Assembly: GCA_047936785.1 (NCBI GenBank)
Contig: CP176394.1
Reading direction: 5' to 3' (one strand)
Origin: Acidaminobacterium chupaoyuni
Lineage (GTDB): Bacteria > Bacillota > Clostridia > Oscillospirales > Butyricicoccaceae
DNA length: 64,000 nt
Shown here: positions 16,546 through 26,900 of the stretch, piece by piece
Layout of the letters: each line of letters starts with the position of its first letter
How positions within the stretch are numbered: position 1 is the stretch's first letter
Notes under the pieces: model-generated
Told to the model about the DNA's origin: nothing
Database searches by the model: none
Seen by the model: only the letters and a program-made list of their open reading frames with translations
Made by a program: the position numbers and the translations under genes

Positions 16546-17469
16546 ATGGCATTTACAGCAAAAGATGTTCAGAATCTTCGCGAACAGACAGGCGCCGGCA
16601 TGATGGATTGCAAAAAGGCACTGTCTGCTTCTGATGGCGATTATGATAAAGCAATTGAATTCCTGCGTGAAAAAGGCCTGGCAGCTGCCGCTAAAAAAGC
16701 GGGCAGAATCGCTGCCGAAGGCATGGTTTATGCTGCCGTATGCCCCGAATGCGGCGTTGGCGCAATGGTGGAAGTAAACAGCGAAACCGATTTCGTTGCG
16801 AAAAACGAAACCTTCCAGAAGTTCGTTTCCGATCTGGCGATCGCGGTCGTTACAGAAAACCCCGCCGATGTGGACGCACTGAAGGCTGTGAAATATCCCG
16901 AAAGCAACCTGACTGTTGAAGAAATGCTGCGCGAAAAGATTTTGACCATTGGTGAAAACCTGCAGCTGCGCCGTTTCGTTCGTTATGATGCCAATACCAC
17001 CAATGTTGCTTATATGCATATGGGCGGCAAAATCGGCGTTCTGGTTGCGCTGAATGTTTCCGACAACCTGAAGGGCAACCCCGTTGTTGAAGAAATGGGC
17101 CATGATGTCTGCATGCAGATCGCAGCAATGAATCCCTCTTACCTCAACCGCGCGGATGTTCCCGCCGAAGTTTTGGAAAAAGAAAAAGAAATCCTGCTGG
17201 CTCAGACCATCAACGAAGGCAAGCCCGCCGCTGTTGCTGAAAAAATTGTTGCCGGCAGAATCAATAAGTTCTATGAAGAAAACTGCCTCGTCGATCAGGC
17301 TTTCGTAAAAGAAAACAAGACTTCCGTTTCCAAGTATCTGTCTGCCAAGGCAAAGGAACTGGGCGGAGAAGTCAGCATCGCCGCTTTCACTCGCTTTGAA
17401 AAAGGCGAAGGCTTGGAAAAGCGCGAAGATGATTTTGCAGCTGAAGTTGCAGCAATGACAAATAAATAA
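16546..17469 (+). CDS. tsf: Elongation factor Ts
   Basis: EF-Ts exchanges GDP on EF-Tu. The 307-residue protein begins MAFTAKDVQNLREQTGAGMM, containing the TGAGMMDCKKAL signature, and includes NSETDFVAKNETF near residue 80. Start at 16546 is placed by GGAGG 8 nt upstream. It sits after rpsB and before pyrH-frr, the classic translation cluster. Confidence 0.98.
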   Translation: MAFTAKDVQNLREQTGAGMMDCKKALSASDGDYDKAIEFLREKGLAAAAKKAGRIAAEGMVYAAVCPECGVGAMVEVNSETDFVAKNETFQKFVSDLAIAVVTENPADVDALKAVKYPESNLTVEEMLREKILTIGENLQLRRFVRYDANTTNVAYMHMGGKIGVLVALNVSDNLKGNPVVEEMGHDVCMQIAAMNPSYLNRADVPAEVLEKEKEILLAQTINEGKPAAVAEKIVAGRINKFYEENCLVDQAFVKENKTSVSKYLSAKAKELGGEVSIAAFTRFEKGEGLEKREDDFAAEVAAMTNK

Positions 17470-17483
17470 ATTTGTTAAGGTTG

Positions 17484-17519
17484 AAAAAGATCTAACGGCC
17501 TTCCCGTTAGATCTTTTTC
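17484..17519 (+). terminator. Terminator of tsf
   Basis: Perfect stem AAAAAGATCTAACGG / complementary arm with a 5-nt loop and T5. Confidence 0.85.
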
Positions 17520-17695
17520 GTATGTTTACCCGAATATTTTTGCCCCAAGAGAACAATGCACGAAAGAGATCTGCTTTCTAAACCGAAAGAAAGCAAGTTT
17601 TCAAGAAATGAATTATTTGAAAATAAGAGAATTACGGCTTTTCAAAACGCAGGAAATAGTTTAAAATATAGGTAAATCCATTATGGAGGCTTATC

Positions 17696-18424
17696 ATGGA
17701 AAATCTTAAATATAAGCGTGTTCTGCTGAAAGTAAGCGGCGAAGCGCTGGCCGGTGAAAAAGACCCGAGCCACAGAGGAATCGATTTCGAAGTGCTCGAT
17801 GGAATTGCAACAGTCGTGCGTCAGTGTGTGGATCTGGGCGTTCAGATCGGCATCGTGGTGGGCGGCGGCAACTTCTGGAGAGGGCTGAAAGACGGCAAGA
17901 ATATGGAGCGCACCCGCGCAGACCATATGGGGATGCTGGCCACAACGATCAACGCTTTGGCTTTTGCCGATGTTCTTGAAAAAGAAGGCGTTGATGTGCG
18001 CGTTCAAACCGGCATCGATATGACAAAAATCGCGGAACCTTATATCCGTTTGCGCGCGATCCGTCATCTGGAAAAGGGCAGAGTCGTTATTTTTGCCTGC
18101 GGAACGGGCAACCCCTTCTTTTCAACAGATACCGCGGCGGCGCTGCGCGCGGCTGAAATCGGCGCGGATGCCATCCTTCTGGCCAAAAATATCGATGGCA
18201 TTTATGATTCCGACCCCGCTAAAAACCCGCTGGCAAAGAAAATCCGTTCGATCAAATATACCGAAGTTCTGAGCAACCGTTTGGCGGTAATGGATTCCAC
18301 AGCCACTTCACTTTCTATGGATAATAATATTCCGGTTTTGGTTTTTGCCATTAAAGAACCGGAAAATATATTAAAGGTATTAAAAGGCGAGCAGATCGGC
18401 TCGGTAATTTTAGGTGAGGAGTAA
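17696..18424 (+). CDS. pyrH: UMP kinase
   Basis: PyrH phosphorylates UMP to UDP with ATP; it is a cytosolic hexamer of the amino-acid-kinase fold, usually regulated by GTP and UTP. The 242-residue protein contains KRVLLKVSGEALAG at the N terminus, VVGGGNFWRG near residue 55, and CGTGNPFFSTDTAAALRAAE near residue 140. TATGGAGG precedes the start. frr follows after 5 nt. Confidence 0.98.
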   Translation: MENLKYKRVLLKVSGEALAGEKDPSHRGIDFEVLDGIATVVRQCVDLGVQIGIVVGGGNFWRGLKDGKNMERTRADHMGMLATTINALAFADVLEKEGVDVRVQTGIDMTKIAEPYIRLRAIRHLEKGRVVIFACGTGNPFFSTDTAAALRAAEIGADAILLAKNIDGIYDSDPAKNPLAKKIRSIKYTEVLSNRLAVMDSTATSLSMDNNIPVLVFAIKEPENILKVLKGEQIGSVILGEE

Positions 18425-18429
18425 AAATT

Positions 18430-18981
18430 ATGAGTCAGTATGAACAGTATGAGAGCAAGATGAAAAAAACGCTTGAGGTTCTCGAGCATCAGTTTGGCAC
18501 GATTCGCGCAGGCCGCGCCAGCGCAACCGTTTTAGACCAGATCGTGGTGGATTATTATGGCGTTCCCACACCTGTTCAGCAAATCGGCACCATTTCTTCC
18601 CCCGATCCCAGAACACTGCTGATCCAACCTTGGGAAGGCAATATGCTGAAGGCCATTGAAAAAGCGATCCAGTCTTCGGAACTGGGCATCAACCCCCAGA
18701 ACGATGGCAAAGCGATCCGTCTTTCTTTCCCGCCCCTGACGGAAGAGCGCAGAAGAGAACTGATCAAACAAGTCACAAAATATGATGAAGAAGCCAAAAT
18801 CGCGGTGCGCAATGTTCGCCGTGATGCGATGGACGATTATAAAGCGCTGAAGAAAAAATCTGAGATCACCGAAGATGATTTGAAAGATATTGAAAAAGAT
18901 ATTCAGCAGCTGACCGATAAATATGTGAAAATGGTGGAAACCGCAGCCGAAAAGAAAGAAAAAGAACTGCTGGCTATCTAA
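18430..18981 (+). CDS. frr: Ribosome recycling factor
   Basis: RRF splits post-termination ribosomes together with EF-G. The 183-residue protein has the typical GTIRAGRASATVLDQI near residue 21, YYGVPTPVQQIGTIS, and a C-terminal helical domain with DDLKDIEKDIQQLTDKYV. AGGTGAGGAG lies directly upstream. It is co-transcribed with pyrH. Confidence 0.98.
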   Translation: MSQYEQYESKMKKTLEVLEHQFGTIRAGRASATVLDQIVVDYYGVPTPVQQIGTISSPDPRTLLIQPWEGNMLKAIEKAIQSSELGINPQNDGKAIRLSFPPLTEERRRELIKQVTKYDEEAKIAVRNVRRDAMDDYKALKKKSEITEDDLKDIEKDIQQLTDKYVKMVETAAEKKEKELLAI

Positions 18982-19015
18982 GATTTTCGCAAATTTTGCT
19001 AATACTATATAGAAA

Positions 19016-19050
19016 CAAAAGGGCGGCGTTGCATCAGCGCTGCCCTTTGT
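19016..19050 (+). other. Hairpin between frr and uppS
   Basis: Stem AAAGGGCGGCG / CGCTGCCCTTT with a 9-nt loop and no T run. It may be an RNA-processing or stability hairpin rather than a terminator. Confidence 0.45.
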
Positions 19051-19068
19051 GCGACAGGAAGTGTTTTT

Positions 19069-19815
19069 TTGCTGTTTACAAAAACCGCAGAGGAAGTCAT
19101 TCCCTTGGATAAAGAGAAGATTCCTCAGCATGTGGCCATTGTTATGGATGGCAACGGAAGGTGGGCCACAAAGCGTGGGCTGCCGCGGAAAGCCGGGCAT
19201 TCGGCCGGGAGTGAGATTTTTCATCAGAGCGCAGAGATTTTAGCTGAATTGGGCGTAAAACACATGACGGTTTATGCCTTTTCAACCGAAAATTGGAGCA
19301 GGCCGCAAGATGAAGTGGACGAAATTATGGCTCTTTTGGAAAAGTATCTGAAAAAATCCATCCGAGAGCTCACACAAAACAATATTCGCCTTTCTTTTTG
19401 GGGCGATCTGTCGGTGCTTTCCCCAAAATTAAAAGAATTGATTCGTCAGACAGACGAAATTTCAAAAAAATGCACGGGGATGTGCGTTCATATCTGCCTT
19501 AACTATGGTGGGCGCGATGAAATTGTGCGCGCGGCCCGTCTGCTTGCGGAAGAATGCGTGAACGGCACCCGATCCACAGAAGAGATCACGGAGGATGCCT
19601 TGGAAAAGGCGCTTTATTCGGGAAATGTTCCGCCGGTAGATTTGCTGATCCGCCCGGGCGGAGAACTTCGCATTTCAAACTTTCTGTTGTGGCAATGCGC
19701 ATACAGCGAGTTTTATTTTACCGATACCTTATGGCCTGATTTTAATGAAATCGAGTTGCGCAAAGCAATTGCCGCGTTTCAAAAACGCAATAGAAGATTT
19801 GGGGGGCTTTCCTAA
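19069..19815 (+). CDS. uppS: Undecaprenyl diphosphate synthase (cis-prenyltransferase)
   Basis: UppS condenses isopentenyl diphosphate onto farnesyl diphosphate to make the C55 lipid carrier for cell-wall synthesis. The 248-residue protein starts at a TTG preceded by AGGAAG. The catalytic Asp27 lies in HVAIVMDGNGRWA, and the C-terminal signature RPGGELRISNFLLWQ is present. It overlaps cdsA by one base, and dxr and ispG of the same cluster feed the isoprenoid pathway. Confidence 0.97.
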   Translation: MLFTKTAEEVIPLDKEKIPQHVAIVMDGNGRWATKRGLPRKAGHSAGSEIFHQSAEILAELGVKHMTVYAFSTENWSRPQDEVDEIMALLEKYLKKSIRELTQNNIRLSFWGDLSVLSPKLKELIRQTDEISKKCTGMCVHICLNYGGRDEIVRAARLLAEECVNGTRSTEEITEDALEKALYSGNVPPVDLLIRPGGELRISNFLLWQCAYSEFYFTDTLWPDFNEIELRKAIAAFQKRNRRFGGLS

Positions 19816-20630
19816 TGAAAACTCGTATCATTTCTGCCGTTGTGGGCATAGCGATCTTTATTTTAGTGGTATATTTCATGCCGCCGGTGGCCGCTATTGC
19901 CGCGTTTGCGTTTATTTGCGGTGTTGCCGCTTATGAGTTTCTGGGCGAAACAAAGGTGCTGAAAAAAGGCAGCGCGCTTTTGTGGATGTGCTGCCTGACA
20001 GCGGCCGCCATTCCGGTGTTGACTTCTTATTTTGAAGCATATATTGTTTTGCCGATCATTTATGCTTTCACGCTTTTGGTTTTCCTGTGGGGTATTTTCC
20101 ACCATGAAACCGTGCATTTCGAAGAAATCGCAAAAGCTTATCTGGGAACGATCATCATCCCTTATATGCTTTCTTCCGTGGTGCGCATTCTGGTGCACAA
20201 CGGTTCTTATGGCAGAATTTTTGTTTTGCTGCCTTTTGTCGCCGCCTGGTGCAGCGACACCATGGCCTTAACGGTGGGAATGATCTGCGGCAGACATAAG
20301 CTGGCCCCCGCCATCAGCCCTAAGAAAACCATCGAAGGCGCTGTGGGCGGCATTTTGGGCGGCATTCTGGGGATGCTGATTTATGGCATTGTCACCGCGC
20401 ACTTTTTTGATACACAGCCCGATTTTATCCTGCTGATCGTTGCGGGTACCATCGGAGCGATTGCCGGGCAGATCGGCGATCTTTCGCTTTCTCTGATCAA
20501 GCGCAATACCGGCATCAAAGATTACGGAAAAATCATGCCCGGGCATGGCGGGATTCTCGATCGTTTCGACAGCGTGGTTTTCACCGCGCCGCTTTTCGAA
20601 GTGATGCTGCATTTTACAAAGATCCTTTAA
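19815..20630 (+). CDS. cdsA: Phosphatidate cytidylyltransferase
   Basis: CdsA makes CDP-diacylglycerol from phosphatidic acid and CTP, the branch point of phospholipid synthesis. The 271-residue membrane protein has about seven to eight spans. The CDS signature appears as SPKKTIEGAVGG near residue 172 and MPGHGGILDRFDS near residue 240. Its ATG overlaps the uppS stop (TAATG), so translation is coupled. Confidence 0.97.
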   Translation: MKTRIISAVVGIAIFILVVYFMPPVAAIAAFAFICGVAAYEFLGETKVLKKGSALLWMCCLTAAAIPVLTSYFEAYIVLPIIYAFTLLVFLWGIFHHETVHFEEIAKAYLGTIIIPYMLSSVVRILVHNGSYGRIFVLLPFVAAWCSDTMALTVGMICGRHKLAPAISPKKTIEGAVGGILGGILGMLIYGIVTAHFFDTQPDFILLIVAGTIGAIAGQIGDLSLSLIKRNTGIKDYGKIMPGHGGILDRFDSVVFTAPLFEVMLHFTKIL

Positions 20631-20652
20631 CAGGCAGGAGGGCACGCTTGGC

Positions 20653-21804
20653 ATGAAAACAATTTCTGTTTTGGGAAGCACAGGCTCTATCGGCACACAG
20701 ACTCTTTCTGTGGCGCGTGAAAAAGGATATCGGGTGAAGGGGCTGGCGGCGCACAGCAGCATCGATCTGCTGGAAGCGCAATGCCGCGAATTCCGGCCGG
20801 AATATGTGGCGGCCGCAAAAGAAACCGCCGCCGCAGAGCTGAAAGAGCGCCTGCGTGATATGGATATCACGGTTTTATCGGGGGCGGAAGGTGTTTTGCA
20901 GATCGCTTCAGAAAAAGTGGATATCGCTTTTAACGCGCTTGTCGGCATCGCCGGGCTGGGGCCCACGATGGCGATCGTTGCAAGCGGAAGCACACTGGCC
21001 TTGGCAAATAAAGAATCCTTGGTCTGCGCGGGCCACCTTGTAATGGAGCGTGTAAAGGAAAAGAACTGCACAGTTCTGCCGGTGGATAGCGAGCATTCGG
21101 CAATCTTTCAATCGCTGGGCGCCCATCGGCATGACCAGATCAAGAAGCTGATCTTAACGGCTTCGGGCGGCCCGTTTTTTGGAAAAACAGAAGATGAACT
21201 TAAACATGTCACTGCGGCAGATGCCTTAAAACATCCAAACTGGTCGATGGGGAATAAGATCACGATCGATTCGGCTACAATGATGAATAAGGGCTTTGAA
21301 GAAATTGAAGCATGCTGGCTGTTTGAAACCAGACAAGAGCAAATCGAAGTGGTGATCCATCGTGAAAGCATTCTCCATTCGGCGGTGGAATTTGAAGATA
21401 ACTGCATCATTGGGCAGCTTTCTTTGCCAGATATGCGCTTGCCGATCCAATATGCGGCCACCTGGCCGGATCGCGGGGCGGCATCCTGGCCGGCGCTGGA
21501 TCTATGCAAAGTCGGGCAGCTGACCTTTTATCCGCCCGATAGAACGCTGTTTCCCTGCCTTGCTTTATGTGAAGAGGCGTGCAGAAAAGGCGGCAGCATG
21601 GGCGCGGTGATCAATGGCGCCAATGAAGTGGCCGTGGAACTGTTTTTGAAAGGTAAAATCGCTTTTACCGATATTTACGGCTTGGTAAATGGTGCTGTAA
21701 AGCATTGCAGCTTTATACAAAATCCGACCTTGGAAGAAGTGTTTGCTGCGGATCGTGAAGCGCGCAGCTTTGCTTATCAATGGGGCGGATCAATTCTGAA
21801 ATAG
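20653..21804 (+). CDS. dxr: 1-deoxy-D-xylulose-5-phosphate reductoisomerase
   Basis: Dxr converts DXP to MEP with NADPH, the second step of the non-mevalonate isoprenoid pathway. The 383-residue protein shows the nucleotide-binding GSTGSIG (8-14), ALANKESLVCAG near residue 116, the metal/substrate motif PVDSEHSAIFQ near residue 142, and TIDSATMMNKGFE near residue 205. AGGAGG lies upstream. dxs, the first step, is in the other cluster at 42 kb. Confidence 0.97.
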   Translation: MKTISVLGSTGSIGTQTLSVAREKGYRVKGLAAHSSIDLLEAQCREFRPEYVAAAKETAAAELKERLRDMDITVLSGAEGVLQIASEKVDIAFNALVGIAGLGPTMAIVASGSTLALANKESLVCAGHLVMERVKEKNCTVLPVDSEHSAIFQSLGAHRHDQIKKLILTASGGPFFGKTEDELKHVTAADALKHPNWSMGNKITIDSATMMNKGFEEIEACWLFETRQEQIEVVIHRESILHSAVEFEDNCIIGQLSLPDMRLPIQYAATWPDRGAASWPALDLCKVGQLTFYPPDRTLFPCLALCEEACRKGGSMGAVINGANEVAVELFLKGKIAFTDIYGLVNGAVKHCSFIQNPTLEEVFAADREARSFAYQWGGSILK

Positions 21805-21817
21805 GGGTGATTTGTTC

Positions 21818-22846
21818 GTGTCGATCGTAATCGCAATTCTCGTTTTCGGTTTGATTATCATGATTCATGAATTGGGGCATTTTATTGCCGCTAAATTATC
21901 CGGGGTGACGGTATATCGTTTTTCCATTGGTTTTGGCCCCGCAATTCTGAAAAAGGAATATAAAGGTACCTTATATGCGCTGCGTCTGCTGCCTTTGGGC
22001 GGCAGTGTGGCCATGAAAGGGGAATATGATGAAGAAGGCAACGAAGTGGGAAATGAAGAGGGCAGCTTCAATGCCGCGCCGCTGCACAGCCGTTTTCTGA
22101 TCGCCTTTGCCGGCTCTTTGATGAATTTCATCATGGGGCTCGTCATCATCTTTATTTTGCTGGTTCCCGCGAAATCCATCGGAACCACTCAGATATCGGG
22201 CTTTGCGGATGGTTTCCCTTATCAGGGCGAAAACGGGCTGATGGCAGGGGATACTATTGTTAAAATCAATGATGTGCACGCTTTTATCTATAACGATATT
22301 CTTTCCGGGCTTACTTTAGGCGCGGGAAAACCCTATGATATCACCGTGAAACGAAATGGCGAAAAGGTCACGCTGAAAGATATCCCCATCGAAAAACAGG
22401 AATATAACGGCAAGCTTTTATATGGGCTTTCGTTCGAGGTGAAAGAAGCCACGGCGGGAATGAAAGTTTCTTATGGTTTCCGCAACACGGCAAGCTTTGT
22501 GCAATCGGTCACGCTGGGCTTAAAGCAGATCGTTCAGGGCAAAGTGGGCAGAAATGACATGATGGGAACCGTTGGCATCGCCAACGAGATCAGCGAGAGG
22601 GCGAAAACCTCTGCTTTGGATCTGTGGTATTTTGTGGCGTTTCTGGCGATCAACCTTTCGGTGATGAATCTTTTGCCGATTCCGGCGCTGGATGGCGGAA
22701 AGATCTTGTTCTTGCTCATCGAAGCAATTCGGCGCAAGCCGGTTCCGCCCAAATATGAAGGCATCGTTCAAATGGCGGGCTTTGTTTTGCTGATAGGCCT
22801 GTTCATTTTCATCACCTATAACGATATCGCAAGATTATTGGCTTAA
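21818..22846 (+). CDS. rseP: RIP metalloprotease RseP (site-2 protease family)
   Basis: RseP is an intramembrane zinc protease that cleaves membrane-spanning anti-sigma factors or signal-peptide remnants. The zinc motif HELGH is at about 17-21 in the first membrane helix, a PDZ domain occupies about 110-200, and the second active-site motif NLLPIPALDGG is near 285. The start at GTG 21818 is preferred, with GGGGTGAT 6 nt upstream; TTG at 21812 is the alternative. It follows dxr by 13 nt, the usual order in Firmicutes. Confidence 0.95.
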   Translation: MSIVIAILVFGLIIMIHELGHFIAAKLSGVTVYRFSIGFGPAILKKEYKGTLYALRLLPLGGSVAMKGEYDEEGNEVGNEEGSFNAAPLHSRFLIAFAGSLMNFIMGLVIIFILLVPAKSIGTTQISGFADGFPYQGENGLMAGDTIVKINDVHAFIYNDILSGLTLGAGKPYDITVKRNGEKVTLKDIPIEKQEYNGKLLYGLSFEVKEATAGMKVSYGFRNTASFVQSVTLGLKQIVQGKVGRNDMMGTVGIANEISERAKTSALDLWYFVAFLAINLSVMNLLPIPALDGGKILFLLIEAIRRKPVPPKYEGIVQMAGFVLLIGLFIFITYNDIARLLA

Positions 22847-22866
22847 ATAGTTTGGGGGGATATCTT

Positions 22867-23925
22867 ATGAACATGACAAAACAAATCACCGTTGGCAATG
22901 TGGCCATCGGCGGCGGTGCGCCTGTTTCCATTCAGTCGATGACAAACACCAGAACGACCGATTATGAAGCGACTTTGTCGCAAATCAAGGCGCTGGCCGA
23001 AGCAGGCTGTCAAATCGTTCGTCTTACCGTTCCCGATGAAGAAGCGGCTGAAGTATTTGGAAAACTCAAAAAGGTTTCTCCGCTGCCGATGGTGGCGGAT
23101 ATCCATTTTGATTATAAGGTTGCTGTGAGAGTCGCCGCTTTGGGTGCGGATAAAATACGGATCAACCCCGGCAATATCGGTTCGTCCGAAAAGGTGAAGG
23201 CCGTGGCGGATGCCTGCCGCAGCGCGGGTATTCCCATTCGAATCGGTGTGAACGGCGGATCGCTGGAAAAAGAGATATTGGAAAAATATGGCGCACCTAC
23301 GGCGGAAGCTCTGGTGGAAAGCGCCTTGGGCCATATCCGCCTGCTGAACGATTGCAATTTCGATGATATTTGCGTGTCGATGAAATCTTCCGATGTCAAA
23401 ACAAATATCAAAGCCTATCGTTTGATGCGCGAGAAAACCGATTACCCGCTGCACTTAGGGGTCACAGAAGCCGGAACGCGCTATATGGGCACCTTGAAAT
23501 CGGCGGCGGCGTTTGGCGCATTGCTGCCTGATGGCATTGGTGACACGATTCGTGTGTCGCTTACGGCAGATCCCGTGGAAGAGATCTTTGCGGCAAAAAA
23601 CATTTTAAAGGCTCTGGGCATGAATGAAGAAGGCGTCACCTTGGTTTCCTGCCCCACTTGCGGGCGCACGAGGGTTGCGCTGATTCCGATTGCGGAAGCG
23701 GTGGAACGCCGCCTTGCTTGTGTCAAAGCCAAAATCACTGTGGCCGTGATGGGATGCGCCGTCAACGGCCCCGGCGAAGCGCGCGAGGCGGATGTGGGCG
23801 TAGCATGTGGGAATGGGGAAGGCCTGATCTTTTCGAAAGGTAAAATTCTGCATAAAGTGCCCGCTGAAGAAATTGTTGAAGCGCTGGCTCTGGAAGTATC
23901 GAAACTGACAGGTGAAAAACTATGA
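22867..23925 (+). CDS. ispG: 4-hydroxy-3-methylbut-2-en-1-yl diphosphate synthase (flavodoxin)
   Basis: IspG reductively converts MEcPP to HMBPP with a [4Fe-4S] cluster, near the end of the MEP pathway. The 352-residue protein is a TIM-barrel followed by a cluster domain. Cluster ligands are seen in SCPTCGRT near residue 261 and GCAVNGPGEA near residue 299. The start at 22867 follows GGGGGGAT by 5 nt. Its stop overlaps the polC start as ATGA. Confidence 0.97.
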   Translation: MNMTKQITVGNVAIGGGAPVSIQSMTNTRTTDYEATLSQIKALAEAGCQIVRLTVPDEEAAEVFGKLKKVSPLPMVADIHFDYKVAVRVAALGADKIRINPGNIGSSEKVKAVADACRSAGIPIRIGVNGGSLEKEILEKYGAPTAEALVESALGHIRLLNDCNFDDICVSMKSSDVKTNIKAYRLMREKTDYPLHLGVTEAGTRYMGTLKSAAAFGALLPDGIGDTIRVSLTADPVEEIFAAKNILKALGMNEEGVTLVSCPTCGRTRVALIPIAEAVERRLACVKAKITVAVMGCAVNGPGEAREADVGVACGNGEGLIFSKGKILHKVPAEEIVEALALEVSKLTGEKL

Positions 23926-26900
23926 GCGAAGCCCCATCCTTTTGCCAGGTATTCCCCAAATGCGATTTTAAAGATTCCCCGCTTTGCAAAGCCGCGGTAG
24001 ACAAGCTTTGCGCCGATAAAAATGAGAATACGCTGATTGCCCATCTTACGGTGGATTCTGTTGTTCCCGATGCGTTCATCACCGCTGCGGAAGAAGGGAT
24101 TCGCCGTGCTTATGGGCTATCTCATGCGCGGCTGGAGCTGAATTTCACTTCAGACCAGATCACGGATGAGCTGCTGCAATATCATTTGAACCATCTTGCA
24201 AATCAATACCCTTCATTGCAGGTGGCTTTTCAAAAAGCAGTTTTAAAAAAAGACAACGGGCAGCTGCAGCTTCATGTTGCCGCCCAGTGGATGATGCGCG
24301 TTAAATCGCTTGAAAGAGAGCTGCATGATTATCTGAACCGTGTGGCCGGCATTCCGCTGCCGTTACAGCTGATCGGTGAAGAAGACGATGAAAAGGATTT
24401 TGCCAAAGAACGGGAAGCGGAACTGAAAGAAGCGGCCAAACAATTGGCCGGACAGGCGGCTTCTGCCCCGGCAAGGGCAAATTCATCAGAAAACGAATCA
24501 CAGAAGAAGCCTTGGGAGAAAAAACGCAAGCCGGATGGCCCTGTTTATAAGCCCAAGAATGATGACGGCGAAATTATTTTTGGCAAACCGGTGGAGCGCG
24601 CCATCCAGCGCATGGCCGATATCGATATGGATTCCGGCAAGATCGCCATGCAGGGCGAAGTGTTTTTCACGGATATCCGCAAACTGCCCGCCAAAGGGAA
24701 AACCGTATTTACCTTTGATATGACAGATGGAAGCGGTTCGCTTCGCTGCACGAAAGTGCTGCCGGATGAGGAAGCCGCGCCCTTGACGGATAATATCAAA
24801 AAAGGCAGCTACTTGATGGTGCAGGGGATGGCCAGCTATTCCCAGTGGGAAAAAGATATTGTGGTTTCTCCTTCGGCGGTGGTCACCGCAAAGAAGAAAC
24901 TTCGTCAGGATACGGCGGCCGACAAACGCGTAGAGCTTCATTTACATACCAATATGTCAACGATGGATGGTCTGTGCGACACCAAGACAGCGGTGAAAAC
25001 CGCCGCACGATGGGGCCATAAGGCCATTGCCATCACCGATCACGGCGTAACACAATCATTCCCCGATGCAATGCATGCGGCGGAGGATCTTGAGAAAAAA
25101 GGGCAGGAAATCAAAATTTTATATGGCGTGGAAGCCTATTTTGTCAATAATATTGCTAAAAGCCACGCTGTAACGGGCAGCTGCGAAACCGCCATCGATG
25201 GCGAAACAGTTGTTTTTGATATTGAAACAACGGGCTTAAATCCAAAAACCTGCCAGATCATCGAAATCGCTGCCATCATTATTTCAGACGGCGTGCAGCG
25301 CGAAAGCTTTCATACTTATGTCAAGCCCGACGGGCCGATCCCTTATGAGATCACAAAGCTCACAGGCATCGATGATTCCATGGTAGAGGATGCCCAGGGG
25401 CAGGAAGAAGCTGTAAGGGCATTTCTGGCCTTTGCGGGCGATCGGCCGCTTTGCGCCCATAACGCCTCTTTTGATGTTTCTTTCATGCGCGCGGCCTGCG
25501 AAACCTTCCAGATCAAAAAAGAATTCTGCGCCATCGATACCTTGGAAATGGCGCGGGTGCTGCTGCCGCAGCTGAAACGCCACAAGCTGAATATCATTGC
25601 CGATGAACTGGGGTTCACCTTTAATCATCACCGCGCAGAAGATGATACGGCCGTTCTGGCAAAGATCTATCTGCATCTGCTGGAGCTGCTCAAGGCGAAA
25701 GCCGCCGTAGAAACGGTGATGGATATCAACAGAGCTCTGGATGTGGCAAAAGGCGCGGAAGAAGATCCACGCAATCTGAAATCTTATCATATGATCCTGC
25801 TCGTTAAAAATGTAAAAGGGCTGAGAAATCTCTATCAACTGGTTTCTTTTGCTCACTTAAAATACTATCGCCGTCATCCGCTGATCCCCGCCGATGTTTT
25901 GCAGCAATATCGAGAAGGGCTGATTATTGGATCTGCCTGTGAAGCCGGTGAACTTTTCAGCGCTGTAGTGGCAGGGAAACCTTGGGGTGAATTGAAGGAG
26001 ATTGCCTCGTTTTATGATTTTCTTGAAATTCAGCCCATCGGCAATAACCATTTTATGATCGAAAACGGAACGGCGGCAGATGAAAACCAGCTGCGCGAAT
26101 ATAACCGGACCATTGTAAAGCTGGGGGCCGCGCTGAATAAACCCGTTGTGGCCACGGGCGATGTGCATTTCATGGAGCCGGAAGACGCGCAATACCGCGC
26201 GATTCTGATGGCGGGCATGGGCTTTTCAGATGCGGATAAGCAGGCGCCGCTTTATTTTAAGACCACGCAGGAAATGCTTGACGAATTTTCTTATCTGGGC
26301 CGTGAAAAGGCTTATGAAGTGGTTGTCAAAAACACCAATTTAATTGCATCCTGGTGTGAAAAAATCAAGGCTGTTCCTGAGGATTACTGCCCGCCTGTTA
26401 TCCCAGGCTCGGCTGAAGAAATTAGAGAAATGGCCGACAGAAAAGCAAAAGAGCTTTACGGCGATCCGCCGCCGCAGCTGATTACTGACCGCATCAACGC
26501 AGAGCTGAACCCCATCATCAACAACGGCTATGATGTGATGTATCTGATCGCCCAGAAGCTGGTGGCAAAATCGCTTGAAGATGGATACCTGGTGGGTTCC
26601 CGTGGCAGTGTGGGTTCTTCTTTTGCGGCTTATCTGACGGGGATCACCGAAGTGAATTCACTGGCCGCACATTACCGCTGCCCCAATTGCAAACATTCCA
26701 TCTTCCCGGGCGACGGCAAATACGGCTGCGGCGTGGATATGCCCGATAAAGACTGCCCCATCTGCGGCACAAAAATGATCAAAGATGGGTTCGATATTCC
26801 ATTTGCCACATTCTTGGGGTTCAACGGCGAAAAAGCCCCGGATATCGATTTGAATTTCTCTTCCGAATATCAGGGCCGGGCACACCGCGAGCTGATTCGG

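Noticed and set aside
16471..17556. A 361-residue minus-strand frame opposite tsf
   Set aside because: It is Phe/His/Cys-rich antisense of EF-Ts and crosses the tsf terminator.
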